Source: Laccaria trichodermophora (Eukaryota; Basidiomycota; Agaricomycetes; Agaricales; Hydnangiaceae). From it: a stretch of DNA of 64,000 nucleotides. The notes under the pieces are model-generated. The model was not told the origin of the DNA, did no database searches, and worked only from the letters and a program-made list of their open reading frames with translations. Positions 35,036 through 45,697 of this stretch are shown piece by piece. The stretch's first letter is position 1; the number at the start of each line of letters is the position of its first letter. The translations under genes were made by a program, and so were the position numbers. The DNA is taken from positions 2,542,001 to 2,606,000 of the forward strand of contig JACTVC010000003.1 in NCBI GenBank assembly GCA_018417955.1, in the 5' to 3' direction.

Positions 35036-35911
35036 CAGGACCTATGAGATAAGATATGGCTTCAGAAGAAACCAGCAGGGTGTGGCGGCTGTGGCTCAAC
35101 TGGAATGCCAGCGCCGTTGGGGATATCGGAGACTTCTAGAAAAAAACGCCACTCGGTAGGCAAACTGCCATACTAAGTACATTTTATAGGAAAAGTCGGG
35201 AATAGTGAATGTAAATACCTCAACTTGCAGATCGGTAACACAGAATTGATTTAAGATGATGCGAAATATTTCCCTGAACGGCGAGAATTATTCAAGGACT
35301 AAGAGCCCTTTACAGGCTTTTTAAATAATGAAAGGCAGTCGTGGCGTTTGAAGCTCCGCGGAAAGCTGGCCATGAACTCTAGATTGCAGACGTTGACCAA
35401 ACCAAGAGGTGCCAGATCCACCGATCGCGGCCATAGGTCCCACGGTGGGGTAGGTGGGGGGTACCCCCAAATCGGGAAGCCCACGTAAGCAAGGCATGAC
35501 TTGGGCGGCAAGGTCGGCATCTCCGCGATGAGCTCTCTTCATGCGCTCTCACGTATTCGCTCACGCGTTTGGTGGTACATCGACATATCATTTCAAACAT
35601 GACAAGTTGACAATGTACATAGAACGCACTCTCAATATATTCGAGTAGTTGCATGTATATAATTTCAAAGACGACATCTACTGCAAATACGAACAGCATC
35701 TCTAAGTGCCAGTGCGACACTTTGGATGGGAGGGAGAGCATCACAAGGGCAGGAACTATGTAGAAGAGTTTCGCAAACAAATCACCATAGCATACGTATT
35801 ATGAGGAGGAAGCAAGCCTGTTGTCAGCAACTCAACGTTGACGCGCGCCACGCAAGCGACAAACCCATTCTTGTGCCAGTGTTGCCATTGTCAAGCCATT
35901 CTGTCCCCCAT
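35036..35911. other. Intergenic, no gene recognised
   Basis: Upstream of the TFIIIC gene. The overlapping minus frames at 35299-35542 and the frame at 35379-35780 show no known motif and no consistent splice joins. Confidence 0.45.
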
Positions 35912-36399
35912 CTATTCACGATGAATGCGGTGATTCTTCAAGAGGGTCAAGATTGCCATCGCCCCACCCACTTCCCATTCAATGTATTCAATTACCAACG
36001 GCCTCAAATCATCGTCCGCTATCTTATTTTCACAATACTTACAGATGTCTTTGAAGTTTGCGGACTGTTCAAGCTACTTAGTACTAGCGCAACTTCTTCG
36101 GGCTGGACTTGCAATCAAATTCCTTTCACCTTGCATGAGTTCACGTACTTAATAATACATATGCGCCGTCTCAAACTTGTTGTTTTGACTTCAAAACGAG
36201 ACGATTCTTGAATACTTATATCATACTGGGTGCCTGCAGCGGAGATATTTTGTTTTTGATGGGAAGACCCTTCGCCGTTGATATGCCGTCTCTCGGAAAT
36301 CACCGGTTGTGCTTTGTCATGGAGGGCTTTGAGGGCCGCGATCTGTGGATCTGACACCTCTTGGACCAAACGTTGACTTGAACGTTTCCGGTGTTGCAT
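35912..36399 (-). CDS. Putative small protein, unknown
   Basis: Not recognised. The exon from the ATG at 36399 reads MQHRKRSSQRLVQEVSDPQI, ALKALHDKAQPVISERRH. Two plausible introns (donor gtatga near 36231, donor gtatta near 36156) keep the frame through THLRRRIF and QPEEVALVLSSLNSPQTSKT. The last exon is uncertain, so the lower end is a guess. The start codon lies only 58 bp from that of the divergent gene at 36458. Confidence 0.3.
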
Positions 36400-36457
36400 C
36401 TTGTTTATCCCGCCTCAGTTTGCCATTCAAACCACAACCAACGCCTTCTCCAGGAAT

Positions 36458-37194
36458 ATGACAGTGAGCAGGCTATTGAGTTTGAGTTATAGCCATGCCA
36501 CTCACCAATTCTCATTCAGGACCTAACATTTTGCCATTTGCATATGACACGTCATGATCTTCAAGTTCTGGACACTATTGAGACGACAGATTACATGAAA
36601 GGGGAATTGTCGGATGATGGTTGGTTCATCAGTTGATCTGTTGAATCACCTAACTTCACTGTTTCCAGAGTTGGATATCCCTCCCCATATGGTGCCACCG
36701 AACCCAGACGATTCTGACAGTATGTCAGGATGGCTTGCAATTTCCAGCCCATTTTTAATGTGGATGCCTGGATAGTTTTACCCTCCCAGGTACACCCATC
36801 ATACCCTTATGGCAACCCGACCAATATAAAACATCCATCTGCAAGACCACGCCCGCCATACGATCCATCCTCTCGTGCTCTCTTTGAAGATATGGGCTAT
36901 GCGGGAGGTGGGATAAATGGCGCGTTACGCTGGAGAGATCTAGCGTTGGATGAACTTCTGCCAGTCGATGAAGAAAAAGAAGAAACTAAAAGGGCTATGC
37001 AAGCGAGGAAAATGGCTAGCGGTGCTTCAACTCATAATCCACAACCCCAACAACAGCATCAACATCCCCCTATGCCCCAGGACCAAACTATTGAGGAAGA
37101 CGAGGAGGAAGACGAGGATAACGATGAGAATAATCACGACGAGGACGAAGAGGAAGACGAGGACGAGGAAGAAGAAGAATCTGACGGAGAATGA
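36458..37194 (+). CDS. Apc13/Swm1-like anaphase-promoting complex subunit (tentative)
   Basis: Four exons can be joined in frame: MT, then DLTFCHLHMTRHDLQVLDTI...ELSDD, then ELDIPPHMVPPNPDDSD, then from about 36777 LPSQVHPSYPYGN to the stop. Small Apc13 proteins share a short pattern: an early aromatic/His-rich start, 'LPDEEI.VPP....P.ED', then 'W.DLAL..LL'. Here these are DDELDIPPHMVPPNPDDSD and ALRWRDLALDELLP. The C-terminal half is a Gln/His-rich stretch followed by about 40 Asp/Glu residues, which is unusual for this family. The third intron needs the acceptor gcctggatag (36775); the later cccag acceptor would hit a stop. The identification rests on short motifs only. Confidence 0.5.
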
Positions 37195-39112
37195 TTGAAC
37201 AAAGATTAATACCTTTCTGTCTCTCCTAAGCACAGGTGACCGAGTTCCCTGTAGTATCTGAAATTCTCACAAGTTGGAGTCCATCAACGGCCTGGTCACT
37301 TGACCCGCTTTGAACGATACAAAGTTGACTGGTCGTACCACCGACTGCCAAAACTCTCATCCTTGGGCTGAAAATATCCGGTTTAAAGGCTTTTTACCGG
37401 TGGTCTCTGTCCAATTCTTCAAGCACACCCACGGGGCCCTAGTCTCTCCCCCCGGCCTCGACTTACCTGACTCGGTCATGTTTCTTTCTCAAGCCTTGTT
37501 GAATGGCGCCGGGTTGTTTTACGTATTCATGCCACCCCTAGTGGGGCTCTCATTGACGAGCTGTAACAAGCATCTTTTTCCAACTTCAGAAACACAGGGC
37601 AGGTGTAGCGTCGTTCCGATATGAACGTATGCAACTGGACTTCGCGTCCTTTTCACTCTTTTGTGACGCAACTTCCAAATACGCCAAATCCCAACATTCC
37701 TCGACTGTGGAGGTGTCCACGAACGTACGGACCTTTTCTGGTGACCTTATTTGCTAGGCCCTTTGGCCAACCCCCCGGTCTGATCAGGTGTATGGATACA
37801 CCGCCATATCTGAATCTATTCCTCTCTCCTATCTCTTATCTAACCTGGGGTTTAAACGTTCTCAAGCGCTATTGATATCCGTCATCAATCTGGACTCGCA
37901 ACGCAATCAAGGGCTTTGAGTGCCTCGAAAACGATTTCGATGCTTGGAAACGCACTGGCCACCATTTCAATGTTTCATCTCCCCTCCCAGAAAAACATCA
38001 GGCGATCCGATATCATCGCAGAGACGTTAACCTATGCGAGTGGACATACAGCTCCGTAAGAAGAGCTCCCTCGTCGGTAACTCCACTGTGTGTTCGTCAA
38101 GTTGGCCGCGCCTCCAAAGCGGCGTCCGTTGACGTGGTACACATACACTCACATGTCGATCTAGACAATCCCATCTTATGTGTGTGGAAATCAAGTGACG
38201 TCGGCGTGACTGACCAGGGGTGCATCAGCCCTGCCCAAGATACTTTCCTGCGATGTCAGACTGGCGACTCGTCGAGGAATGTAACACACGTTTCCACGTG
38301 AGCAAGCCACCTGTCCCCTCCCGTCTCCCCTGCTTTCTTATTCAAATGTGTCCACGTTGTCCACGCGAGCGAGACTCCGCGGCATCACCTTCCCTGGCAG
38401 ACATTTTGGGACATCTGGACACCTGGACCCGGTGATGTAACTTGTACTTTGTTGCTGGTTTAGCTAATGGAACATCTTGTCCGTTGTGAGATAGTTAGTA
38501 GAGTTGAACTTCATCTGTCTCGAGTTAGAGTCAAACTTCATCTGTTTTGAATTAAAGGCCAAGGTACGTACTGCCGGATCGCCTTCCATTCTCTCCGCAG
38601 ATGCTCATAAGGAGCAGGAATATCGTAGCAAGCAGTTCGTGATGAAAAAACTCAAAACTGACCGGATCCCAGAATAACCTCGCGCTCCGTCGCGTCGGCG
38701 TGGGCAGGCTTGGTACCATCGACTCGCTCCGTTTTTCAAATTGTTTTAGTGACCGACGATCGTCTGCTGACACGTGGTAGCTAGCTCAAGCATACCCTAC
38801 TCAATTGCTTTTCATTGAAGACGGGTCCCGAGACTGTGCCCCTTTACAACTGTACCTGAGATTTCGGGGCGCTTACTTTCATCACATCGGAGGTGATTGA
38901 CCGTGTATATCAAATCACCTCGAAAAAATAGGAAAGGATACAACAAACCAAAGAATCATGAATCATGGCTATGTAGCAGAAAGCATCAACAACGCATCAA
39001 AAATTGCACCGAAGTCTCCCTTGATTACAAAGGACCTACTCAGGTTAGATGGGAAAGAACTCAAATGTAGAATGGCAAAATGATAATTGGATTGTAAGAA
39101 AGAAATAGATTC
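37195..39112. other. 1.9 kb without a recognised gene
   Basis: No frame on either strand carries a known motif. The forward frame at 37310-37624 and the minus frame at 38552-38773 look like chance openings. Confidence 0.45.
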
Positions 39113-40193
39113 TCAAGCATCTTCGGCTGTTCGCCAGCGGAGATTGCCCTCGTAAAAGTCAAGGAGCTAGATGCGAGAATCGGTAAGATATGTGACGGGT
39201 ACATTCTAAATTGAAAACATACCTTCTGGGGAAAACGTTTTTTGCAGAGTGTGGAAACTTCCCTAACATGCTCACCAGTGCTCCTGCAGCAACAAGGATA
39301 TGAGGTCAGCGAAAAGCATCAAACTCCAAATCAAACTTACAAGGAAAAATATATATACAGTTCTTGCCCAACGCGCTCGACAGTATCAACACTCGTAACT
39401 AGGTCTTCCCAGCTGTCTTGATTCATGTATTTAGCCATGGTCGCTGCAACTTGATCACCGTCAACGGGAATTGGCGAGGCTGTCCGTGTACTCGCCGTCG
39501 ATTGTGCTTTTCGGTTCGGCTTGTCGGCTGATTTTTCAGTGGTGGCCTTCCTGGGCTTCTTTGTCACTCTAGCTGATGCGGATTCGGGCTTGTCCTTGTC
39601 CATGTCTACATCGGAGTCTTCCTTGGTGACAGATTTACGGCCCCGCTTCTTCGGTGCGGTGGTTGTGGCAGCAGCGTCAGAGCCATCTTCGGCGGCCACA
39701 GACTTCCGAGATCGTTTTGGGGATTTCGTTTTATCCTCGGCACCCTTCCGAGGGCCCTTGACCCTCTCGCGTCTCTGCCAAAACTCCTTGACAAGATCAC
39801 CTGCATTCCTAAAATGGGTTCAAATGAGTAAAATACTTGAAAGAGGGAGAGAGACGCCCACTCTGCGTCTGCCTCATCGACCCAGCTATTTTCCGATTCT
39901 GGGTAGCCTTTCCATTTCACCAAGTAGCCTATTCGACCCTAACGCGCGAAAAAACGCGTCGTAAGCCTATACGCGCCTCTACGCACAAAGTAACTTACAC
40001 CAGGAAAGTAGCCACGTTTGGCGTCCCTAATTTCCTCAATTTCGTACTCCTCTTCCTGTTCGTCTTCGCCATTTTCGGCCTCAGACTCAACCTCGACCGA
40101 CGCCTCTTTGGCCTTGTTGGGCGACGACTGTTTTGGCGATGTCACAGCGGGTTTTGATTCTTCACTGTCAGAAACCTCTGAAGCTTTCGCCAT
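39113..40193 (-). CDS. HP1: Heterochromatin protein 1 (HP1/Swi6) with chromo and chromoshadow domains
   Basis: It binds methylated H3K9 and dimerises to build heterochromatin. From the ATG at 40193: an acidic Ser-rich N terminus, then the chromodomain EYEIEEIRDAKRGYFPG joined by an intron to YLVKWKGYPESENSWVDEAD. The aromatic cage residues are present (Y in EYEIE, W in KWKGY). Another exon gives NAGDLVKEFWQRRERVKGPR, and a Lys/Ser-rich hinge follows with AT-hook-like KKRGRKS. The C-terminal chromoshadow domain has SWEDLVTSVDTVER, LYIYFSL, GEHVREVSTLCKKRFPQK and LLDFYEGNLRWR. The stop is at 39113-39115. About five exons, intact. Confidence 0.92.
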
Positions 40194-40525
40194 TTTTCGT
40201 AAGCGGAGAGAAAGGGAAGATCTGCGCAAGTCAAGAGGGTGTAGTGGGCAGAGATGGTTGTTGACTGGTGGCAAGCAAGCAACGTGTGAACAAATTGCAT
40301 AAACGAAATTGAACTTGCAAGACTCATGTGCGTTGAGTCGTCGACCTTCGTTGACGCCGCAGTTGATGTGGTGAAGATTTTTGTATCTTACTTTCACTAT
40401 TCCAAGGATCATTTCGTAGTCTTTTTTCGTGTCTGAACCGAAATGAAAACGAAGGAGCGGTTGTATACCAACGATGCATAAAGTTACACTACATGTTTTT
40501 TTGCAAGTGGGGTATCAGCCATCTA
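40194..40525. other. Spacer between HP1 and Y14 genes
   Basis: Promoter of the HP1 gene and 3' flank of the Y14 gene. No other feature is seen. Confidence 0.5.
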
Positions 40526-41258
40526 TTACCTCCGCCTATTTGGGCTGGCACTCCGTCCCCGCGGTCCTCTACCCTTCTTCGGACCCGAAGGTGGTGGACG
40601 AACAAAGGCGTAATCACATTGTATGACTTGTTCCAGCAGAGGTGTCCCCGAAGCTCCATCGATAGCTGCTTGAGCCTCTGTCATGGTCTCGTACTCCACG
40701 AGAGCATAGCCCTATCAGTTGAGTCATTAGTTTGAGTGTAGATGTCGGGGCGCAATGACGCAGCGCGAACCTTGACATAACCCGTCCTTCGATCGAGGTT
40801 GAGGTGAAGGTTTTTAATCTCCCCAAACTCTGCAAACTTGTCCGTGACATCCTCCTCCGTCGCCTCTTCGTGAACGTTGGTTACAAGGACTATCCAGCCC
40901 TCGACGGCTAGGCAAAAGGCAAAAATAGCAAGATTTAACGAGAATTCAACATTCCACAATGCGCGACTCACAGCGTGCCGCTCTTGTGTCTAAATCCTTG
41001 GCGTGGATCGCTTCCACCCTGTCATAAGTTGGCTCTGTGGTCACCGTGCCCTCATTGCCTCCTAGAATACAGTAGTTGATCAAGTATTGTCGGTTGAGGC
41101 TGCGATGAACTTGCCTGTGTTCTGGAAGCCTCTGCCTCTCCTTCTAACGGCACCACCGCCTGCCGCCACTTGATCACTTATCAGCTACTTCCGTTTTGAA
41201 GTTCAAAAAGACGTGAATAGAGCGTACTATCGTCAATATTCATTTCATCGTCTGACAT
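40526..41258 (-). CDS. RBM8A: Exon-junction-complex RNA-binding protein Y14 (RBM8A)
   Basis: A core exon-junction-complex subunit, partner of Mago, acting in nonsense-mediated decay and mRNA localisation. [11 protein letters not shown] starts at 41258. A short Gly/Arg-rich region ([14 protein letters not shown]) is followed by [53 protein letters not shown], then [20 protein letters not shown] and the RS-like C terminus [20 protein letters not shown]. The RRM is nearly identical to the family pattern. Five exons. The intron after FQNT starts with GCAAGT instead of GT, a good GC-AG consensus. Keeping Y14 fits the very intron-rich genes around it. Confidence 0.95.
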
Positions 41259-41884
41259 CTTGGTTAGAACGAGCGTGACTTGTGTCACATCGAAATTGGC
41301 CAACCAATGCCGAATCTCCGGCCGGCCGCCGTTCCGGGGTCCTCTCAGATAACTGTAATAATTATTGAAAAATAAAACTGTCACCTGGGAACTATTCGGT
41401 CGCGTTGCTCCGTTGATGTGGACTCACACTTGCGGCCTCTGGCCCAAGAAATTTGAGGTGGACAATTATCCAACCAGCGCCATGTGTCATGGCCTACTCA
41501 GCAGCTTGTGTTTACTGTGAATAATATGGCCGCAATGTCTCAAAGTCCACCTCAAAATGACTTCGCGTTCTATTATTTGATCCCGATTCTCATTGTCCAA
41601 TTTGGTGAGTCCATGGGCCATGACTTCTCCCCGTCATCGCGTGCCTGTAACGTTATTTGAATACCAAACAACCCTGGATCGCGATTGGTGTGTTTCCTAC
41701 TTGGGATTGCGAAAAAATAGGGACTTTGAAACTCATTGAGCCACAGACGATTCACACACAAATACATACGGACCGAATGACAAGGTATTAAAGGACGCTC
41801 AGAATTCCACCTTCAACTCTATCAACTCCCACTTTTTTTTGCTTGTCCCAGAAGTTCTTTCCACTCGCCTTGACCACCCCCGTC
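41259..41884. other. Intergenic between divergent Y14 and MYND genes
   Basis: 626 bp between two start codons; no gene is recognised. A polypyrimidine tract (acttttttttgcttgtccc) lies near 41830, just before the MYND start. Confidence 0.5.
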
Positions 41885-42630
41885 ATGCACAATATGCCAC
41901 TCATTAACCACCCTTGTACGCTCTGCTGTCGACCAACGTCGATGTGGTGCAGTCGCTGCCAAGGCGCCTGGTATTGTTCGCCTGAACATCTCCAGAGTGT
42001 ACGTTTACGTTCGATTGTCCTGACAAGGCCGCTCACTAAGCACGTGCACAGGACTGGGGTAGACATCGCAAGGAATGTATACCAGCGACCGAACATCCCG
42101 CGACAAATGGTTATACGGTCAATATGATCGCGACGCCTCCACCAGCCGAACCTCAGTACATTACAGTGTCTGCGATACTCTTTTCGCCGGAAGAAGGTTG
42201 GCATTTGCAACTGATTGGGTGTTGCTCTCGTGACTGACAAATGTATTGGAATGTTGCAGAACGTCCGCGCATCATTTCTATCAGTTGCCGACCATCACAC
42301 AAACCTTCCCAAGGAATGTGCCCGGTACCCATGGTTCAGTCACACTTCCCCGACAACCAAGCGGAGTCTATCGTTCTTACACAAGGTTTGAACGGCGAGC
42401 CTTTGCGATTCCCGCTTCATCTCTGGTACAACACGACCGCACTGGCTAAGGGAGCCCCGCTCAACCGTGCAATTTACCACATCACTTCTGGCGCTGCTCC
42501 AAAATCTTGGGCTGGGACTGTCATCGTATTAAAATTCAACGGTTCCCGGAGACAAGGATATTCTGATGCGGGATCAAACGACCTTCCTGCGCTGTCTGCT
42601 TACTTTCTCGCTTACGGAAAGTCATCTTAG
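41885..42630 (+). CDS. MYND zinc-finger protein
   Basis: The start ATG at 41885 gives MHNMPLINHPCTLCCRPTSM. The MYND finger is complete after an intron (about 42001-42051): C-x2-C, then WCSRCQGAWYCSPEHLQS and DWGRHRKEC. MYND fingers usually bind proline-rich peptides. A second intron (about 42197-42259) leads into a C-terminal domain of about 130 residues (FPLHLWYNTTALAKGAPLNR, KSWAGTVIVLKFNG) with no known match. About 210 residues, ending at the TAG at 42628-42630. Such small MYND proteins are numerous in mushroom genomes; the target is unknown. Confidence 0.8.
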
Positions 42631-43949
42631 AGACTTGTAAGTTCCGTTTGGCCTCAAATTTTCCTTGCATCACTCATGGCAGGGTTTCCTTAGAAATTCT
42701 GATTTGTCACGTCGCGTCCTGCACGCGCATGTCATCAGTAGACTTCAAACCCAGCATTTATCATCATCACCCACTCACCACTCTCTTGTATTCGACGATT
42801 TGACTGTAGCATATCCTTCTAGCTCATTCACGCTTCTGCGTAACATCATCACAAACCCTTATAATTATTTATTAGCCAGAACAATTGCATGCTTCACGCG
42901 TCTGAGACGTATTTATTTTCAGAGACGTTACGGAGCGCCTCGCCCAAAGCCCCGTTATTGTCTTTGTCGTGGTCATGTGAGTTTTGAAACGTTGACGACC
43001 TCCCCGAGGGATCTTCAAGGCTATCTCGAAATAGCAGGAGCGCATCATAAAGATCGTTGTTGATCATAGCCTGAGAAGAGATGAGAACCCTTCTTGTTCC
43101 TGGCAGAGAATTTCTGTCCGGGATGCCACGGCCACGTGTGTGAGAAAGCCTCGATCGTAATGACACTTTTTTCTTGAAGAGTTGCCGGGACCCAAGTACA
43201 CATAGGTCTGGACTTACAGCGTTTCAAAGTGCTTTGTCTTTGACGGTCAATTCAGAAATTACAAAGTTGACTGTGATTGTTAAATTTTTTCGTCAGTATC
43301 ATTTGAATCCTTGAAGCTTGAAGCTTTATGAGGAGCCAAGAGACGGCGTGGCGTTCGATCTACCTCTGTTTTCGGATTAAATAAAAATATATGTGAGGTA
43401 CGTATACGTACAGCCTACAATTGCGTGATCATCAACGGCCACCTTCTACCATGATCATTCACGTATCATTTTGAGTCAATAAATTTGGCGCAATCAATTT
43501 AGTGCTAGATAAGCTGGTGGTGAAATGGGCAACGTACATTCCAAGTCATAATGGAATGACTGGGGGGAATGAAATTCATCAAAGCTTTTTGTTTGTCCGA
43601 TATCTCTCCTTATTGCATGGAAACCAGATGACAAGCAAGTCAGCCCCATCAAGACGGTGCGGATTGTCGCACAGAGACTAGTCCATAGGCGGCGGAGAGA
43701 TAGATCATCGAGATTCGGGCCTCAGCTGCGCAACATCTCTAGCACACACACCTCACCCTCCGACCCGTTGTCATCGGTGCTTAGCGCTTAATGTTAAGGT
43801 TGTTAAATGAGCGCTGTTGGCATTTTTTTCCCCAATCTTTTTGAGATGGTGGGGAGCCTTGATGGTCGGGGGTAAAACTCAACGGATCAATTATTTCCAA
43901 CCCTAACCCCGAGTCGGATGCTCAAGCGCCATTGAACACTACCTTCACC
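42631..43949. other. 1.3 kb without a recognised gene
   Basis: The forward frame at 42665-43063 directly follows the MYND gene and has no motif. A GC-poor tract with AT-rich words lies near 43260-43400. Nothing else can be supported. Confidence 0.45.
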
Positions 43950-45280
43950 ATGATTTCCTTCACCTCATTCCCCGCAAAGCTCGACGACGACTACAGCTAT
44001 ACGCGCCACCACCCAGGGATTCAAGATGACGACATGATGGATCTGGACGCTGACGACCTGCTTGGAACCAACGGATCAAGACTGACGTGCCCTGGCGAAT
44101 TGCTCACATCCTCACAAGCCTATATGCGGTGTGGACTCCTCAATTACGCTCGTTGCTTTACGCGTCTGATAAGGAGGTGAGAATAGAGGTCATGGAACGT
44201 ATGTCGACAACGAAGAGGTTATCGCATCTGTAGCAGGAACGATCGAACGCGTCAATAAACTTGTCACTGTACGAGCTATCAGCAGCAGGCACGTTTTTTT
44301 GCCTCTTCCTCCATGCTCATATCTTAACTATTGACCATAAGGTATAACCCAGAAGTTGGAGATCTCGTCGTTGGGCGCATTACCGAGGTATGCAACCATT
44401 GGTATGACCACGGAAAACTGACATCGACACCATTGCTAGGTACAGCCTCGAAGATGGAAAGTTGATGCCAACTCCAGGCAGGATGCCGTACTAATGTTAT
44501 CCTCAATTAATCTGCCTGGCGGCGTACAGGTACCAGTACCTTCATGTCACACCAATTGAATTTTCTGACATTTTTCTTCTCAGCGGCGCAAACTGGAAAG
44601 CGATGAGCTTCAGATGCGAACGTTCTTCGAAGAAGGAGATCTACTAGTTGCCGAAGTTCAAGCGTTCTTCTCAGATGGCGCGATGTCGCTCCATACGCGA
44701 TCTTTAAAATATGGCAAGGTACGGAGTGATCTGATAAGATTGATGCATGCACACGAACTGTCGACTGATGGTTTTATCTTTCGACAGCTTCGCAACGGGC
44801 AGCTCGTGACAGTCTCGCCGATCTTAGTGAGGCGTCTCAAGTCCCATTTTTTAACACTCCCATGCGGCGTGGACCTTATCCTCGGGCTAAACGGGTACAT
44901 ATGGGTTAGCAAACATGTCAAAGAAAGTGAACAAGAGGGCGAGGAAGGCTTTGACGCTGAAGCTGTTTACTCCAACCAAAATGATGTACGTCACAACTTT
45001 TTCATTTGTACTTTTCAGTTTTTTCTTTTTCGAATCAGAAAAATGAGTTGGTGGGCTTAACGCTATGAAAAACACGCAGGAGATCGATGCGTCAACGCGG
45101 ACCGCTATTTCGAGGGTGACAAACATAATTCGTGTTTTGGCATCGCACTTCTTACCGCTTACGGACACTCTTTTGTTGCAAGCGTATGAGTGGACCGTCG
45201 ACCAGGAAAGCGGTGTTCAGGACCTGCTGCAGGAAGACTTTGGAGATGCGTTGATAGCGTCTATTATCTCGAGGGAATAA
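43950..45280 (+). CDS. RRP4: Exosome complex subunit Rrp4 (EXOSC2)
   Basis: An RNA-binding cap subunit of the RNA exosome. The start at 43950 gives MISFTSFPAKLDDDYSYTRH. After an Asp-rich stretch come TCPGELLTSSQAYMR and, past an intron ending near 44180, GHGTYVDNEEVIASVAGTIE. The S1 domain follows (YNPEVGDLVVGRITEVQPRR, WKVDANSRQDAVLMLSSINL, RRKLESDELQMRTFFEEGDL). The KH domain has HFLTLPCGVDLILGLNGYIW with the GxNG loop. The C-terminal exon ends LLQEDFGDALIASIISRE. About eight exons; the frame is kept across all inspected joins. Confidence 0.93.
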
Positions 45281-45697
45281 AAGTCTTTTGAGGACTGGAA
45301 CTCTGCACACGACCCTAGTCAGCCTCTATTGCTTATCACGTTTGCCCTGGCTGAATCTAAAGTACGCTGAGCGACAAGCTCAGATACAGATATCTGCCCT
45401 GAGTGAGGTAATTGTAGCCTCACAACTCGACAGCCGAAGCGCTGAAGGTTGTTGAAGATTTCATATCACTGACCCCAGAATCTCACTCCACTTGTAATGA
45501 TCTCAGCTGGATTGAGTCGAAATTCAAACCCAAAATAGTACCTCCTACCTATCAGTAGGGAAACACTCAAAGGAGAAAAGAGATATGAATGGTAGACTAT
45601 GGATATGTCCTACATGATCATAAAAGAACTCGAGTAAGCTAATGAAAAGTGCATTATTTAAATACGACGACCAATGAGAACAAATGCAAGTATAACC
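45281..45697. other. Convergent 3' region between Rrp4 and the next gene
   Basis: About 420 bp between two convergent stop codons. No gene or strong hairpin is recognised. Confidence 0.45.

Noticed and set aside
36730..36790. In-frame ATG at 36730 as the start of the acidic protein
   Set aside because: Upstream exons with Apc13-like motifs join in frame to an acceptor at 36775, so this ATG lies inside an intron in the preferred model.
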